A stretch of 64,000 nucleotides of DNA from positions 1,636,001-1,700,000 of the forward strand of contig NZ_CP036536.1 of NCBI RefSeq assembly GCF_005222225.1. Reading direction: 5' to 3'. Each line of letters begins with the position of its first letter. The stretch's first letter is position 1. This DNA comes from Salinimonas lutimaris. Its GTDB lineage: Bacteria; Pseudomonadota; Gammaproteobacteria; Enterobacterales; Alteromonadaceae. The notes below the pieces were generated by a model. The model was not told the origin of the DNA and ran no database searches. It saw nothing but the letters and a program-made list of their open reading frames with translations. A program made the position numbers and the translations under genes. Below are positions 37,913-47,263 of this stretch, piece by piece.

Positions 37913-38793
37913 TTTAATTCCTCTTGATAATGTCGCGCCAGAGCGACGGCGCCAGATTCTGGTGAGTCTGATGCCGGAGTGAGTAGCGTGCTGACAGAGT
38001 CAGGTAGCCAGGTTTGCCAGAATGAAGCAAGTCCGCCAATATGAGCGATCCGTGCCGGCTTATAGCGCTGTAACTGCTTAATTATCATTGTAAGATAGTC
38101 GGCGCCTTCACGAGCCACGGCGACGGCCTGCGGACAATTGCCTTCACATAATTCAATAATTAAGGGAGCCAGCCTGCCATAATCTGCTGGCCGGTAGTGC
38201 AGGGCTGCCCCTACAATATCGCTTGCGGTATGCAGCCCAAGGCTATGACATATGGACTCTGCAATCGCGTTAGGGGGATGTACACCATCTAAGGTTTCAA
38301 GGGTAAGTGACAAGGCTTTCCAACCCAGCCAGGCACCACCTGATTTATCTCCGAGCGGGAAGCCGTGCCCGCCAAAACTAGCGTGGTTTGGTGGATTCTC
38401 GACAAACGCCGAGCTGCCGGTGCCGGTGATTAAAATCGCGCCGTGTTGTCCATTATGTGCACCGCGACAGGCAATATGCAGATCAGTGGTTATCTTTGTA
38501 TTTGCAAATGGCAACTGCCAGTGCTGCGCTAACGTGTAATAGCGAGGAATATTAACCCCGGCCATACCCAAACAGGCGGTTGTACTGGCAAATATAGTTT
38601 CTGACAGTCCGGCCTGGCTAATAATTGTGGTCACGGCTTGCAGCACTGATAAGCGGGCAGTATTTTCGTCCTGTGCAGGATTGCACGGGCCGGCCAGTGC
38701 TTCGCCAATCAACCGGCCATGAGCATCTTCCAGACGGGCTTTACATTTGGTGCCGCCGCCATCTACACCTAAATAATATGATTGATTTTTCAC
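37909..38793 (-). CDS. nagK: BadF/BcrA-type N-acetylglucosamine kinase
   Basis: A 294-residue ASKHA-fold sugar kinase. The phosphate-1 loop is LGVDGGGTKCKARL, phosphate-2 is ILITGTGSSAF, and GDKSGGAWLG and IAHIGGLASFW follow. The family includes glucosamine kinase GspK and GlcNAc kinases; the presence of nagA in the operon points to GlcNAc as substrate, giving GlcNAc-6-P in the cytoplasm. It starts 27 bp after nagX and overlaps the downstream deaminase gene. Confidence 0.85.
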   Translation of the reverse strand: MKNQSYYLGVDGGGTKCKARLEDAHGRLIGEALAGPCNPAQDENTARLSVLQAVTTIISQAGLSETIFASTTACLGMAGVNIPRYYTLAQHWQLPFANTKITTDLHIACRGAHNGQHGAILITGTGSSAFVENPPNHASFGGHGFPLGDKSGGAWLGWKALSLTLETLDGVHPPNAIAESICHSLGLHTASDIVGAALHYRPADYGRLAPLIIELCEGNCPQAVAVAREGADYLTMIIKQLQRYKPARIAHIGGLASFWQTWLPDSVSTLLTPASDSPESGAVALARHYQEELK

Positions 38794-38820
38794 AATAATT
38801 CCTGAAGGCTCGAGAAAGCG

Positions 38821-39921
38821 TTATATTTTTATAAAAATGTGGCGACGATATAGCCACCAGACAGGCAACGTGCAAATACTCAGAAACAGCAATACCCATA
38901 AGGTCGCGCTCACTAGACCACTCAGTCCGGCTGAGTGTGCCAGTTGCTGATAAAGTGCATGCAAAGAGGTGCCGGAAAGTGGCCAGTCGAGTAGCTTTTC
39001 AATTACCACATGCAGGACATAAGCAGTAATCGCATTGGCACCGAATATCACTGGCAGGTAAGTTCCTGTGCGGTAGCGCATGATGTCGGTGTACCACACA
39101 ATAAAGCCCAGAATCATAGCGCCAATACCGCCAGTAGCCAGCACGAATGAGCTTGACCAGATTTGCTTGATAAAAGGAAAGGCAAGGCTCCATATACACC
39201 CTGTGGCAAAACAGCCAAAGCCCAGAATAAAGAGTTTTGCAGAAGTAGTATAAAGCTGTCCCCGGTTTTGCATCACAATATGGCCCATCAACATACCGAT
39301 AATGCCAGTAGAAACAGCGGGGAGCGTACTAAGTACACCTTCAGGGTCCCATGCGCCGCGCCACAGCATACCTGGAGCAAATTGATCAAACCAGTTAATC
39401 AGATTATGACCCCGTTCCAGACTTCCGGCTTCAATCCCTGGCGCAGGAACCAGCAGAATCAGTAACCAGTAGCTAATAAGTATGCCTGCGCCTATTTTGA
39501 CGGTTTGCCAGATGGAGCAATATATCGCCAGATAGCAACAGGCCAGGTAGACAATCGCTATTCTTTGTAACACGCCCAGTACGCGGATTTGTTCAAACTG
39601 GGTGTATAACAGATTGACGATAAGTCCAAGCGCAAACATTACAACAGCCCGATGCCACACTTTTTTTAACAAAGTACGCTGGGTGGCGGAATCTGTGAGT
39701 TGCTTGCTAAATCCTAGGGGAATAGCAACCCCGACAATCAGAATAAAAAATGGAAAAACCAGATCGGCAAACAAGATGCCTTCCCAGTGCGCATGTGACA
39801 ACTCGCCATAAGTGCCGGGACTGTTTACCACAATCATCGCGATTATAGTCAGACCTCGAAAAACATCCAAAGCGAGCAGCCGACTGGTCAGTTGCTGCCG
39901 GGAAGAAGAAGACATAGACAT
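38821..39921 (-). CDS. nagX: NagX: HGSNAT-like membrane acyltransferase
   Basis: A 366-residue inner-membrane protein with about ten helices. It starts MSMSSSSRQQ; an upstream in-frame TTG at 39936 has no ribosome site. RLLALDVFRGLTIIAMIVVN and FADLVFPFFILIVGVAIPL are the hallmark of the family that includes human heparan-alpha-glucosaminide N-acetyltransferase (HGSNAT) and bacterial NagX. NagX often lies in nag operons, with unproven function; transmembrane acetylation of glucosamine is the usual proposal. It is the first gene of the minus-strand operon, 47 bp from a NagR palindrome. Confidence 0.82.
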   Translation of the reverse strand: MSMSSSSRQQLTSRLLALDVFRGLTIIAMIVVNSPGTYGELSHAHWEGILFADLVFPFFILIVGVAIPLGFSKQLTDSATQRTLLKKVWHRAVVMFALGLIVNLLYTQFEQIRVLGVLQRIAIVYLACCYLAIYCSIWQTVKIGAGILISYWLLILLVPAPGIEAGSLERGHNLINWFDQFAPGMLWRGAWDPEGVLSTLPAVSTGIIGMLMGHIVMQNRGQLYTTSAKLFILGFGCFATGCIWSLAFPFIKQIWSSSFVLATGGIGAMILGFIVWYTDIMRYRTGTYLPVIFGANAITAYVLHVVIEKLLDWPLSGTSLHALYQQLAHSAGLSGLVSATLWVLLFLSICTLPVWWLYRRHIFIKI

Positions 39922-39967
39922 AGTTATTTGCTTCAAAAGTAATCAGTAACTTTACCGTATATTTTTT

Positions 39968-39985
39968 ATGTCAACGTTGTCAAAT
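39968..39985. promoter_or_regulatory. NagR operator, nag operon side
   Basis: ATGTCAACGTTGTCAAAT is a near-perfect palindrome centred on ACGT. It matches the LacI-type NagR motif of Alteromonadales (a TGACA-n-CG-n-TGTCA core), and a near copy stands before the receptor gene at 41172. It lies between nagX and nagR. Confidence 0.8.
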
Positions 39986-40109
39986 ATTATTTGGTGATTT
40001 TTTGTTCTCTGCATGATTATGCGGATGGTCACGCATATATTGCTAAGCAGGGGCGGTGTAACGTATGCTCAGTCACCATGTTGCTATGACGACCACAGGA
40101 TGTTTTTGC

Positions 40110-41132
40110 ATGAAAAAACCAACAATTAAGGATGTAGCCCGGCTGGCCGGCGTGTCGTTTAAAACGGTATCGCGGGTGGTGAATAAAGAAGCGAGTGTCA
40201 GTGATTCAGTACGCGAGCGGGTAAATGAATGTATTAAACAACTCAATTATCAACCCAACCGTACCGCTAGAACTATGCGTAAAGCACCATTTTCTCTGGC
40301 TTTTGTGTACGACAATCCTAACAGCCATTACGTGATAGAAATGCAGAATGGCATTATTTCACAATGCCGTGAAAATGGATTCGAGCTGGTCATTCATCCT
40401 ACGGATTCACGCTCAGAAGAGGTAGGTAAAGAGCTGGCAGCCATGATTGGTTCGAGTCAGATTGGTGGAGTTATTCTGACACCTCCGCTTTCTGAAAATC
40501 GTGAGCTGGTGACCTTTCTTATCGGTCAGCAGGCTAAGGTTGTGAGAATCCTATCAGGTAGTGAGCCGCCTGATAATCTTGCACCCGTCGTCTATGTGGA
40601 CGATGTGGCTGCCGCGCAAACCCTGACCTCTCATTTGCTCAGCCAAGGACATACGTCTATTGGGTTTATCGGGTTTAACGACAGTCACGAGTCTAGCCGG
40701 GGGCGCTTAAAAGGGTTTACACAGGCCCACCTTGAACGCGGACTGAGTGTTAATAAAAACCTGATTCTGGATGGTGAGTTTACGTTTGAGTCTGGCATGG
40801 AAATGACACGTATTTTGATGGAAAGCGACAATAAACCTACCGCGATTGTGGCCTGTAATGACGAAATTGCGGCGGGCGCAGTATTTCAAGCCCGGATTCT
40901 GAACTACCAAATACCTGAAGATCTTTCTGTTGCCGGATTTGAGAATAGTCCGTTTGCTATTCAGACCTGGCCCCATTTGACGACTATCGACCAGCCAAAT
41001 GTTCAGATTGCCGCAGCTGCTGCCAAGCTGGTCATTAATATGATGCAGAAACCAGACACGGAACATATCTCGTCTGCCGGCTTTACCCTGAATTTAATTG
41101 AAAGAGACTCTGTAACCTGTTTAACGCAATGA
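40110..41132 (+). CDS. nagR: LacI-family regulator of GlcNAc use, NagR
   Basis: A 340-residue repressor. The N-terminal helix-turn-helix and hinge are KPTIKDVARLAGVSFKTVSR, VVNKEASVS and LNYQPNRTARTMR. A periplasmic-binding-like effector domain follows with GHTSIGFIGFNDSHESSRGR and VACNDEIAAGAV. The frame is open to 40065, but MKKPTIKDVARLAG at 40110 is the family start. Position between the two arms of the locus, and palindromes before each, support control of both. GlcNAc-6-P is the likely effector, by analogy with Shewanella. Confidence 0.88.
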   Translation: MKKPTIKDVARLAGVSFKTVSRVVNKEASVSDSVRERVNECIKQLNYQPNRTARTMRKAPFSLAFVYDNPNSHYVIEMQNGIISQCRENGFELVIHPTDSRSEEVGKELAAMIGSSQIGGVILTPPLSENRELVTFLIGQQAKVVRILSGSEPPDNLAPVVYVDDVAAAQTLTSHLLSQGHTSIGFIGFNDSHESSRGRLKGFTQAHLERGLSVNKNLILDGEFTFESGMEMTRILMESDNKPTAIVACNDEIAAGAVFQARILNYQIPEDLSVAGFENSPFAIQTWPHLTTIDQPNVQIAAAAAKLVINMMQKPDTEHISSAGFTLNLIERDSVTCLTQ

Positions 41133-41171
41133 ATATAAATTCACAAAACTGAATTTAATTTTATTTTTATG

Positions 41172-41190
41172 TTTGACAACGTTGACATTA
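41172..41190. promoter_or_regulatory. NagR operator, receptor side
   Basis: TTTGACAACGTTGACATTA contains the palindrome TGACAACGTTGACA (41174-41187), nearly the same as the one at 39968. It lies about 120 bp before the TonB receptor start and just after nagR, so it should place receptor and GH89 under NagR. Confidence 0.8.
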
Positions 41191-41310
41191 GTGGGTAGTT
41201 TTGAAGTGAGGTGGTGAAAAAATGATCACCACAATAAAAACAATAAATCTGCTGTCAGTTCGTTTGCCGGGATTGACCTTCACAACATGTTTGAAATGTG
41301 GGAACTACAC

Positions 41311-43944
41311 ATGAAGCTTTTATCATTCAGAAAGACAGTACTAACCAGTGCCATTCTTTATGCATTGAGTTACCCTTCCGTGGCGCAGGAAACTGGGTCA
41401 GATACAGATATTGAACGAATTGATGTGACCTATCGCTCCAGTCTGGTTAAGGCCGCTGCTCTTAAGCGGGATGAAACCAAGGTGTCCGATATAATAACGT
41501 CTGAAGATATTGGTAAATTTCCTACTGAAAATATCGCCGAAGCGATTCAGCGAATTCCCGGCGTGCAAATTTCTAACATTAATGGTCGTGGCTCTACAAT
41601 CAGTGTACGTGGATTAGGCGCACAGTATGCCAGAACTACAGTCAATGGTCAGACTTTGGCTAATGCAGATTTTACCAGTGGTTTTCGCTACGACATTATC
41701 CAGTCAGAGCTGGCGTCGTCTATCTCGGTCATTAAATCACCAAATGCGCAAATGGATACTGGTGGTCTGTCTGGTACTATCAATATCGATACCACGCGCC
41801 CTCTGGCTTACAATGACCGTAAGGTGGTGGCGTCGTTAAAAGGCCAGTATTCTGAGTTTTCACCCACCGATGATGTTACCCCTAAAGCGAATATTACCTA
41901 TATCGACCAGTTTGCCGGTGACACTATAGGCATATTCCTCAATGCAGGTTATCAAGCGCTCGATGACCGGGTTGATAACATGTGGATGGGACGTTGGTTT
42001 AGTGATGATGACGGTAATTTCTATCCGCGCCGCCCGCGTTATCGCCGGATTGATCGCGAAACCGAGCGTCAACTGTTCAATGGCACTATTCAATGGCGTC
42101 CGACTGATGCCTTTGAGGCAAGCTTCACCGCTATATATGCTGATGATGATACTCAGCAAGATCTCAACCAGCAGGTATTTTTGTTCGATGCTGACGATAT
42201 TACCCTGACCAGCGAGGCGGTAAACGGCGTATATAATAGCCTGCAAATTTCAGATTTTACCCTGGAAAACAACCGCCAGGCAGAAGACAAGCAGGCAACA
42301 AGTAAAGCTTTTACTCTGCAGGCCAAATATGAGTCTGACCACTGGCTATATAGTGGTGTTGCGCATTACACCAGCGGTGAGGCTGTACATGCAGAAGAAG
42401 CAGTGATTCTGGCTACCAGTGTGTCGGCAACCATGGATATTACAAACCGCAATGATGTGATATTTGACGTAGCAGAAGACTTAACTGATCCATCGCTGTA
42501 TCCGGCTGATATGCCACGTAATGAATATCCCAACGGCGCGTCACGATTTATGGATTCCTCTGAAACAGCGCTGCAGTTTGATGCAATGCGAATGTTTGAT
42601 GAAGGCTTCGTGACGAGCATTAGTTTTGGGGCCAAGTATCGCAATGAAGAGTTCAACCGGGAGTTTTATCGTACAGACCGCTTCGCAATAGGTGATGCTG
42701 CGCCAGAAGATCTTCCTCTGATGAGTGAATTTAACTACCAGGTGACTGATTTTCTGGATAATCAAATGTCGGTGGAACATGCCTGGATTGCTCCCGACAT
42801 TCAGGCATACAGAGATGCACTGGAAGCCGAAGGTGTGGCTATTCCAACATTTTTTGCTCCACAATCCAGTTACGGTGTAGAGCGTGACATTATGGCAGTA
42901 TATTTACAGGCCGATTTTGATACTTATCTTGGCGAGTATCCGTTTCGCGGTAATATCGGAATGCGTTATGAAACCACTGACCGGACAATAAACAGCTACC
43001 TCACCGGTGACAGCCGCGAGGACAATGGTGAAATAAAAATTGCGCTGGGCGAAATATCTACGGACTTTGATTACAGCAACTTTTTGCCTAGCGTGAACCT
43101 GGTATTGGAACTCACTGATGAGATTCAGGCCCGTTTTGCCGCAGCCAAAGTATTGGTCAGGCCGATTCTCACATCAAATTCGCAAATTGCTGCCTCTGAA
43201 ACATCAGCAGCAAACTCATTCGGCACCACCACTTATACCGCAAATCTGGGACAGCCGGAGATGGAAGCACTCACCGCTAACCAGGCCGATCTGGGGCTGG
43301 AGTGGTACTACGGCGAAGGGGATAGCCTCGCGTTAACCCTATTTGTGAAAGAGTTAAAAAACGGTGCGGTCACTGATTTTGTCTGCCCTGAAAATTACAA
43401 TGGCACAGCTCTGACTGGTACACCGCAGGACTGTTTGGATGCGCAGGGTAACATTTATGAAATTGAAGCTACTTACAACGATGATGCCGGCACCACTATC
43501 AAAGGCTATGAAATTGGCTGGAATCAGGGGCTGGATGCATGGTTACCAATAAAAGGTTTTGGGATAAATGCTAATTACACCTTTATTGACGCTGAGGATG
43601 ATGAAGATTTTGTGCTGACTAATTCTTCTGAAGAAACCTGGAATATTATCGGCTACTGGGAAAATGACGTATTCAGTGCACGGGTCGCGCTCAACCATCG
43701 CAGTCCGTATGTACAGGATAATACTGATGCATTTTTTGCTCGCGAGGGGCGGGTAGTGGATGGCAGAAATCAGATTGACGTATTGCTAAGCTACAACGTG
43801 ACCGACCAGCTGAACTTACGCTTTGGGGCTTTGAATATCAATGGAAATGATGAAGAAGCCTACTTCACCGAAGACATGCCGGTGTGGCAAACCACTAGTG
43901 TCATTGGTAAAAGTTATTATCTGAACGCCGTGTATTCGTTTTAA
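41311..43944 (+). CDS. TonB-dependent outer-membrane receptor, carbohydrate type
   Basis: An 877-residue outer-membrane transporter. The start is the ATG at 41311, where a signal peptide begins (MKLLSFRKTVLTSAILYALS, cleavage near PSVAQ). The plug has VSDIITSEDIGKFPTENIAEAIQRIPGVQI and ISVRGLGAQYARTTVNG, the pattern of the TIGR01782 (Xanthomonas/Caulobacter CUT-type) receptors that carry oligosaccharides. The barrel ends in YYLNAVYSF with terminal Phe. With the NagR site and the GH89 gene next to it, I infer import of GlcNAc-containing oligosaccharides. Confidence 0.88.
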   Translation: MKLLSFRKTVLTSAILYALSYPSVAQETGSDTDIERIDVTYRSSLVKAAALKRDETKVSDIITSEDIGKFPTENIAEAIQRIPGVQISNINGRGSTISVRGLGAQYARTTVNGQTLANADFTSGFRYDIIQSELASSISVIKSPNAQMDTGGLSGTINIDTTRPLAYNDRKVVASLKGQYSEFSPTDDVTPKANITYIDQFAGDTIGIFLNAGYQALDDRVDNMWMGRWFSDDDGNFYPRRPRYRRIDRETERQLFNGTIQWRPTDAFEASFTAIYADDDTQQDLNQQVFLFDADDITLTSEAVNGVYNSLQISDFTLENNRQAEDKQATSKAFTLQAKYESDHWLYSGVAHYTSGEAVHAEEAVILATSVSATMDITNRNDVIFDVAEDLTDPSLYPADMPRNEYPNGASRFMDSSETALQFDAMRMFDEGFVTSISFGAKYRNEEFNREFYRTDRFAIGDAAPEDLPLMSEFNYQVTDFLDNQMSVEHAWIAPDIQAYRDALEAEGVAIPTFFAPQSSYGVERDIMAVYLQADFDTYLGEYPFRGNIGMRYETTDRTINSYLTGDSREDNGEIKIALGEISTDFDYSNFLPSVNLVLELTDEIQARFAAAKVLVRPILTSNSQIAASETSAANSFGTTTYTANLGQPEMEALTANQADLGLEWYYGEGDSLALTLFVKELKNGAVTDFVCPENYNGTALTGTPQDCLDAQGNIYEIEATYNDDAGTTIKGYEIGWNQGLDAWLPIKGFGINANYTFIDAEDDEDFVLTNSSEETWNIIGYWENDVFSARVALNHRSPYVQDNTDAFFAREGRVVDGRNQIDVLLSYNVTDQLNLRFGALNINGNDEEAYFTEDMPVWQTTSVIGKSYYLNAVYSF

Positions 43945-43964
43945 CGTTTCATGAAAGAGCCATA

Positions 43965-43986
43965 GTGCCGCTGGTAACAGCGGCAC
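43965..43986 (+). terminator. Hairpin between the receptor and GH89 genes
   Basis: GTGCCGCTG and CAGCGGCAC form a perfect 9-bp stem with loop GTAA, starting 20 bp after the receptor stop. No U-run follows, so it is more likely a partial terminator or mRNA-stabilising hairpin that adjusts GH89 expression than a full stop. Confidence 0.5.
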
Positions 43987-44007
43987 ATGCAATAGAAGGG
44001 TAAAGCA

Positions 44008-46230
44008 ATGATAAAAAGGCAAATATATACGTTGCGCCTTGTACTTTTAGGATGTGTTGGTATGGCGCTGTTATCAGGGCTGTACGGATGTAGTGAGCCA
44101 GTCGTTAAGCCGCTACAACGCAGCGCACAGGAGCAAGCCGCCAGCGAGGTTATCAGCAGAGTAACCGGACGAGATCAGCCGGGAGTTATCATGAAATATA
44201 TTGCTGATAATGAGCCTGACTGGTACCAGGTTAAGACCACTAATACGCATATGACAGTAAGCGGAAACAGTACTACGGCAATGACCTACGGGGCATATGA
44301 GGCCTTGCGGGAACAGGGAGCACTGAGTGTCAGTTGGGAAGGGAACCGGGTGGCGATGCCAACACGATGGCAGCCGCAACAAAGCGAAGTTACGGCCACA
44401 CCCTTTGCTCTGCGCAGTTATTTGAATGTATGCGCGTATGGATATACCACACCCTGGTGGACCTGGCAGCGCTGGGAGCAGGAACTGGACTGGATGGCGT
44501 TGCATGGTGTGAATAACCCGGTAGCGATGGAAGGGCAGGAGTTTGTATGGCAGCAATTATGGAGCGAGTTCGGCGTTAGTGATAAAGCGTTGGCTAGCTA
44601 TTTTTCCGGACCGGCGTTTACTCCCTGGCAGCGTATGGGCAATATAGAAAGTCATGCCGGGCCTTTGCCGCAAAGCTGGATAAACAAAAAGCATAAGTTG
44701 CAGAAAAAGATACTGGCTAGAATGGAAGAATTGGGTATGCAGCCGGTCGTGCCTGCATTTAGCGGCTATGTGCCTAAGGCGTTTGCGCTTCAGCATCCTG
44801 ATGCCAAAATTTACGCCATGCCCAAATGGACTGGGTTTGAACATGAGACTTACTGGCTTGATCCCGCAGATCCTCTATTCAATAAGCTAGCTAAGCGCTT
44901 TATCGAGCTGTATACCGACAGCTATGGCAAGCACCGTTATTATTTATCCGATGCATTTAATGAAATGTTGCCACCGGTATCGCAAGATAACCGCTATGAA
45001 GATCTGGCTCGCTATGGCGAGCGCATATTTTCCTCCATTACTCAGGTATCCGATGATGCGGTATGGGTGATGCAAGGTTGGATGTTTGGTGCTGATGAAG
45101 AATTTTGGGACTTACCCTCCATCGAGGCATTTTTAAGCAACGTGCCTGACCAGCAAGCCATGATTCATGATATTGGTAACGATCGCTACCATGTCTGGCA
45201 ACGGACTGAAGGATTTAAAGGTAAATCCTGGGTATTTGGGTTTATTCATAATTATGGTGGGTCCGATCCTGTATATGCTGGGTTGTCTGATTATGTTACC
45301 CAGCTACAGACTGCGGAGCAGGCGAATATTCAGGGTAATATGACCGGCTTTGGTGTGTTTCCGGAAGGACTGCATAATAACTCTGTAGCCTATGAGTTTT
45401 TATTCGACTTGCCATGGCAAACTCAGCCAGATATGCAGAAGTGGTTGCAAACTTATACCCGGGCCCGATATGGCAAAACATCCCCGACTCTGATAGCAGC
45501 ATGGAAACAGCTCATAGACGGTGTATTTTCAACTTCCTATTGGCAAAGTCGCTGGTGGGAAGGCTCTGCCGGAGCTTACCTGTTATTTAAGCGGCCCGAT
45601 GAAACGCTGGTGGAGTTTGGTGGTCACCCTGGAAACGAACAGGCGCTAAATGATGCGCTGGCTACCCTGATAAAGCTGGCACCGGATTATCAGAATTCCA
45701 CTTTATTTATGTACGATTTGGTGGACTTTACCAAGCATGCGGTGAGTTTGCGTACTGACTCTAAGCTTCAACAGGCTGTCAGCGCTTATAAAGAGGGCGA
45801 TGTAGAAAAGGGGGACCGGCTGACGGCGGCAGTGACTCGTGACATAAAACAGCTTGATGCATTGATGGGGCTACACCAGGAAAGCCTGCACAGCTGGTTG
45901 ACCGATGCGAGTAATTACGCGGATACCCCGCAGGAAGAAGTGGTGTATCTGCAAAATGCACGACAACAAATCACGATATGGGGCGGTCCAAAATTGAAAG
46001 ATTATGCTTCTAAAGCGTGGCAGGGTATGTATGCCGGATTTTATTTGCCCCGCTGGCAAATGTATTTGCGGGCTTTGCGAACAGCTGCAGTTAACCATAT
46101 CCCATTTGATCATGATGCCACTTCTCAGCAAATACTTGATTGGGAACAGGATTGGGTTAATCGCACCCGTATTCCACCGTTACATGTGCCAGAACAGCCT
46201 GTTGAGCAGATAATGATGCTGTTACGTTAA
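44008..46230 (+). CDS. GH89 alpha-N-acetylglucosaminidase, lipoprotein
   Basis: A 740-residue glycosidase related to human NAGLU. The N-terminus is a lipoprotein signal ending GLYGC (Cys28). A small alpha/beta domain (about 40-125) precedes the barrel that starts near RSYLNVCAYGYTTPWW. The acid/base is probably E319 in LSDAFNEMLPPV and the nucleophile E453 in GVFPEGLHNNSVAYEF. A helical C-terminal domain completes the fold. It cleaves terminal alpha-GlcNAc from glycans. The expected site is the periplasm or the cell surface, anchored to the outer membrane. RBS GAAGGG precedes the ATG; it is probably cotranscribed with the receptor. Confidence 0.92.
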   Translation: MIKRQIYTLRLVLLGCVGMALLSGLYGCSEPVVKPLQRSAQEQAASEVISRVTGRDQPGVIMKYIADNEPDWYQVKTTNTHMTVSGNSTTAMTYGAYEALREQGALSVSWEGNRVAMPTRWQPQQSEVTATPFALRSYLNVCAYGYTTPWWTWQRWEQELDWMALHGVNNPVAMEGQEFVWQQLWSEFGVSDKALASYFSGPAFTPWQRMGNIESHAGPLPQSWINKKHKLQKKILARMEELGMQPVVPAFSGYVPKAFALQHPDAKIYAMPKWTGFEHETYWLDPADPLFNKLAKRFIELYTDSYGKHRYYLSDAFNEMLPPVSQDNRYEDLARYGERIFSSITQVSDDAVWVMQGWMFGADEEFWDLPSIEAFLSNVPDQQAMIHDIGNDRYHVWQRTEGFKGKSWVFGFIHNYGGSDPVYAGLSDYVTQLQTAEQANIQGNMTGFGVFPEGLHNNSVAYEFLFDLPWQTQPDMQKWLQTYTRARYGKTSPTLIAAWKQLIDGVFSTSYWQSRWWEGSAGAYLLFKRPDETLVEFGGHPGNEQALNDALATLIKLAPDYQNSTLFMYDLVDFTKHAVSLRTDSKLQQAVSAYKEGDVEKGDRLTAAVTRDIKQLDALMGLHQESLHSWLTDASNYADTPQEEVVYLQNARQQITIWGGPKLKDYASKAWQGMYAGFYLPRWQMYLRALRTAAVNHIPFDHDATSQQILDWEQDWVNRTRIPPLHVPEQPVEQIMMLLR

Positions 46231-46286
46231 ACGGTTTACAGGATATATTTAGTTCAACATTGCAAAGGTAAATAGTCCGTTCTACT

Positions 46287-46817
46287 ATGCGGGCTATGAA
46301 AGCAAATACCACTTCACAAAAAATTGCTGCTAACCTGGAGCAGGCCTTTGCTGCCTCAGGTTTTGCCGAGCAGGGCGTTGATGCGTTAAGGGATGCGTCT
46401 GGCGTTAGTCTGCGCACTTTGTACAAGTATTATCCGTCTCGTCAGAAAATGGTTATGGCGGCGCTGGAATATCGGCATCAGCGCTATCTGCAGGACATCT
46501 TTACCCCACCTGATGCGACATCAGAACAGAGCTTGTCAGAGATTCTGGAGGCTGTTAGTCAGTGGATGCAGCACAATGCGCCAACTGGCTGCCTGTTTCA
46601 TAGTGCGGTAGCGGCTTATCCCAATGATGAAGAAATTCTGCACATGCTACAGGCGCATAAACATGAGGTGATTGAACGGCTTGTCGCGGTATGCAAAATG
46701 CCACAGGCGGCCGGTGAACTTGCCATTATTCATGAGGGGCTGACTCAGGCCTGGCCAACTCATAAAGAACAGGCATTAGCCGGTGCCAAACGCCTGGCTA
46801 AGTTATTGTGTGAATAG
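46287..46817 (+). CDS. TetR-family transcriptional regulator
   Basis: A 176-residue regulator. The N-terminal helix-turn-helix is IAANLEQAFAASGFAEQG, DALRDASGVSLRTLYKYYPS and RQKMVMAALEYR. The C-terminal ligand domain contains APTGCLFHSAVAAYP, as in several TetR proteins that sense small electrophiles or drugs. The ATG at 46287 or at 46296 could serve. It follows the GH89 gene by 56 bp on the same strand, but its targets are not evident. Confidence 0.82.
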   Translation: MRAMKANTTSQKIAANLEQAFAASGFAEQGVDALRDASGVSLRTLYKYYPSRQKMVMAALEYRHQRYLQDIFTPPDATSEQSLSEILEAVSQWMQHNAPTGCLFHSAVAAYPNDEEILHMLQAHKHEVIERLVAVCKMPQAAGELAIIHEGLTQAWPTHKEQALAGAKRLAKLLCE

Positions 46818-47263
46818 ACTTGCTACGTAATTACCAATACCACAGTTTCCGACTGGTCGTACTGCAGGAAGATGCCTGTTAGCTTGCAGGGGTGGGAATG
46901 CGTTTTAATCGCTCATCGTCGTTAACGATAATCTTTTTTCGAGACTCCCAAACTCAAAAATTAAGTACAGTTTTAGTACAGCCCTCTGTCTTTAACGATA
47001 AAGTAAGATTAATAAATAACCTTAAAATGATAATAAAATGTTAAATATGTATCTTAAATGCATGTTAAATGCTCTTAAATAAAAAATTATCAATTTGTTT
47101 GCCTGTTTTTTAGGCAAACGGAAGCGCTTGGTATTGCAGGTCGTACCACTTAAACGTAACCTCTTTTGGTAGCATGCGCCCCGGAAAAACTTGGGGCTGA
47201 TTTTTAACACATCGGTTAAACGGTGTGCAGGCTTAAGAAAACACATTAAAACCAGAGAGCTTT
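46818..47263. other. Regulatory region upstream of fadL
   Basis: About 445 bp, AT-rich in its middle. It holds a hairpin, GTTTGCCT (47097-47104) with AGGCAAAC (47112-47119), a second GACTGGTCGTAC half-site near 46850, and the candidate FadR operator at 47135. No gene is visible; a short minus frame at 47022-47246 has no motifs. Confidence 0.5.
47135..47152. promoter_or_regulatory. Candidate FadR operator before fadL
   Basis: Read on the minus strand, TAAGTGGTACGACCTGCA resembles the FadR consensus AACTGGTCNGACCAGTT in most positions. FadR represses fadL in relatives, and this site is about 110 bp before the gene. The match is imperfect. Confidence 0.45.
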
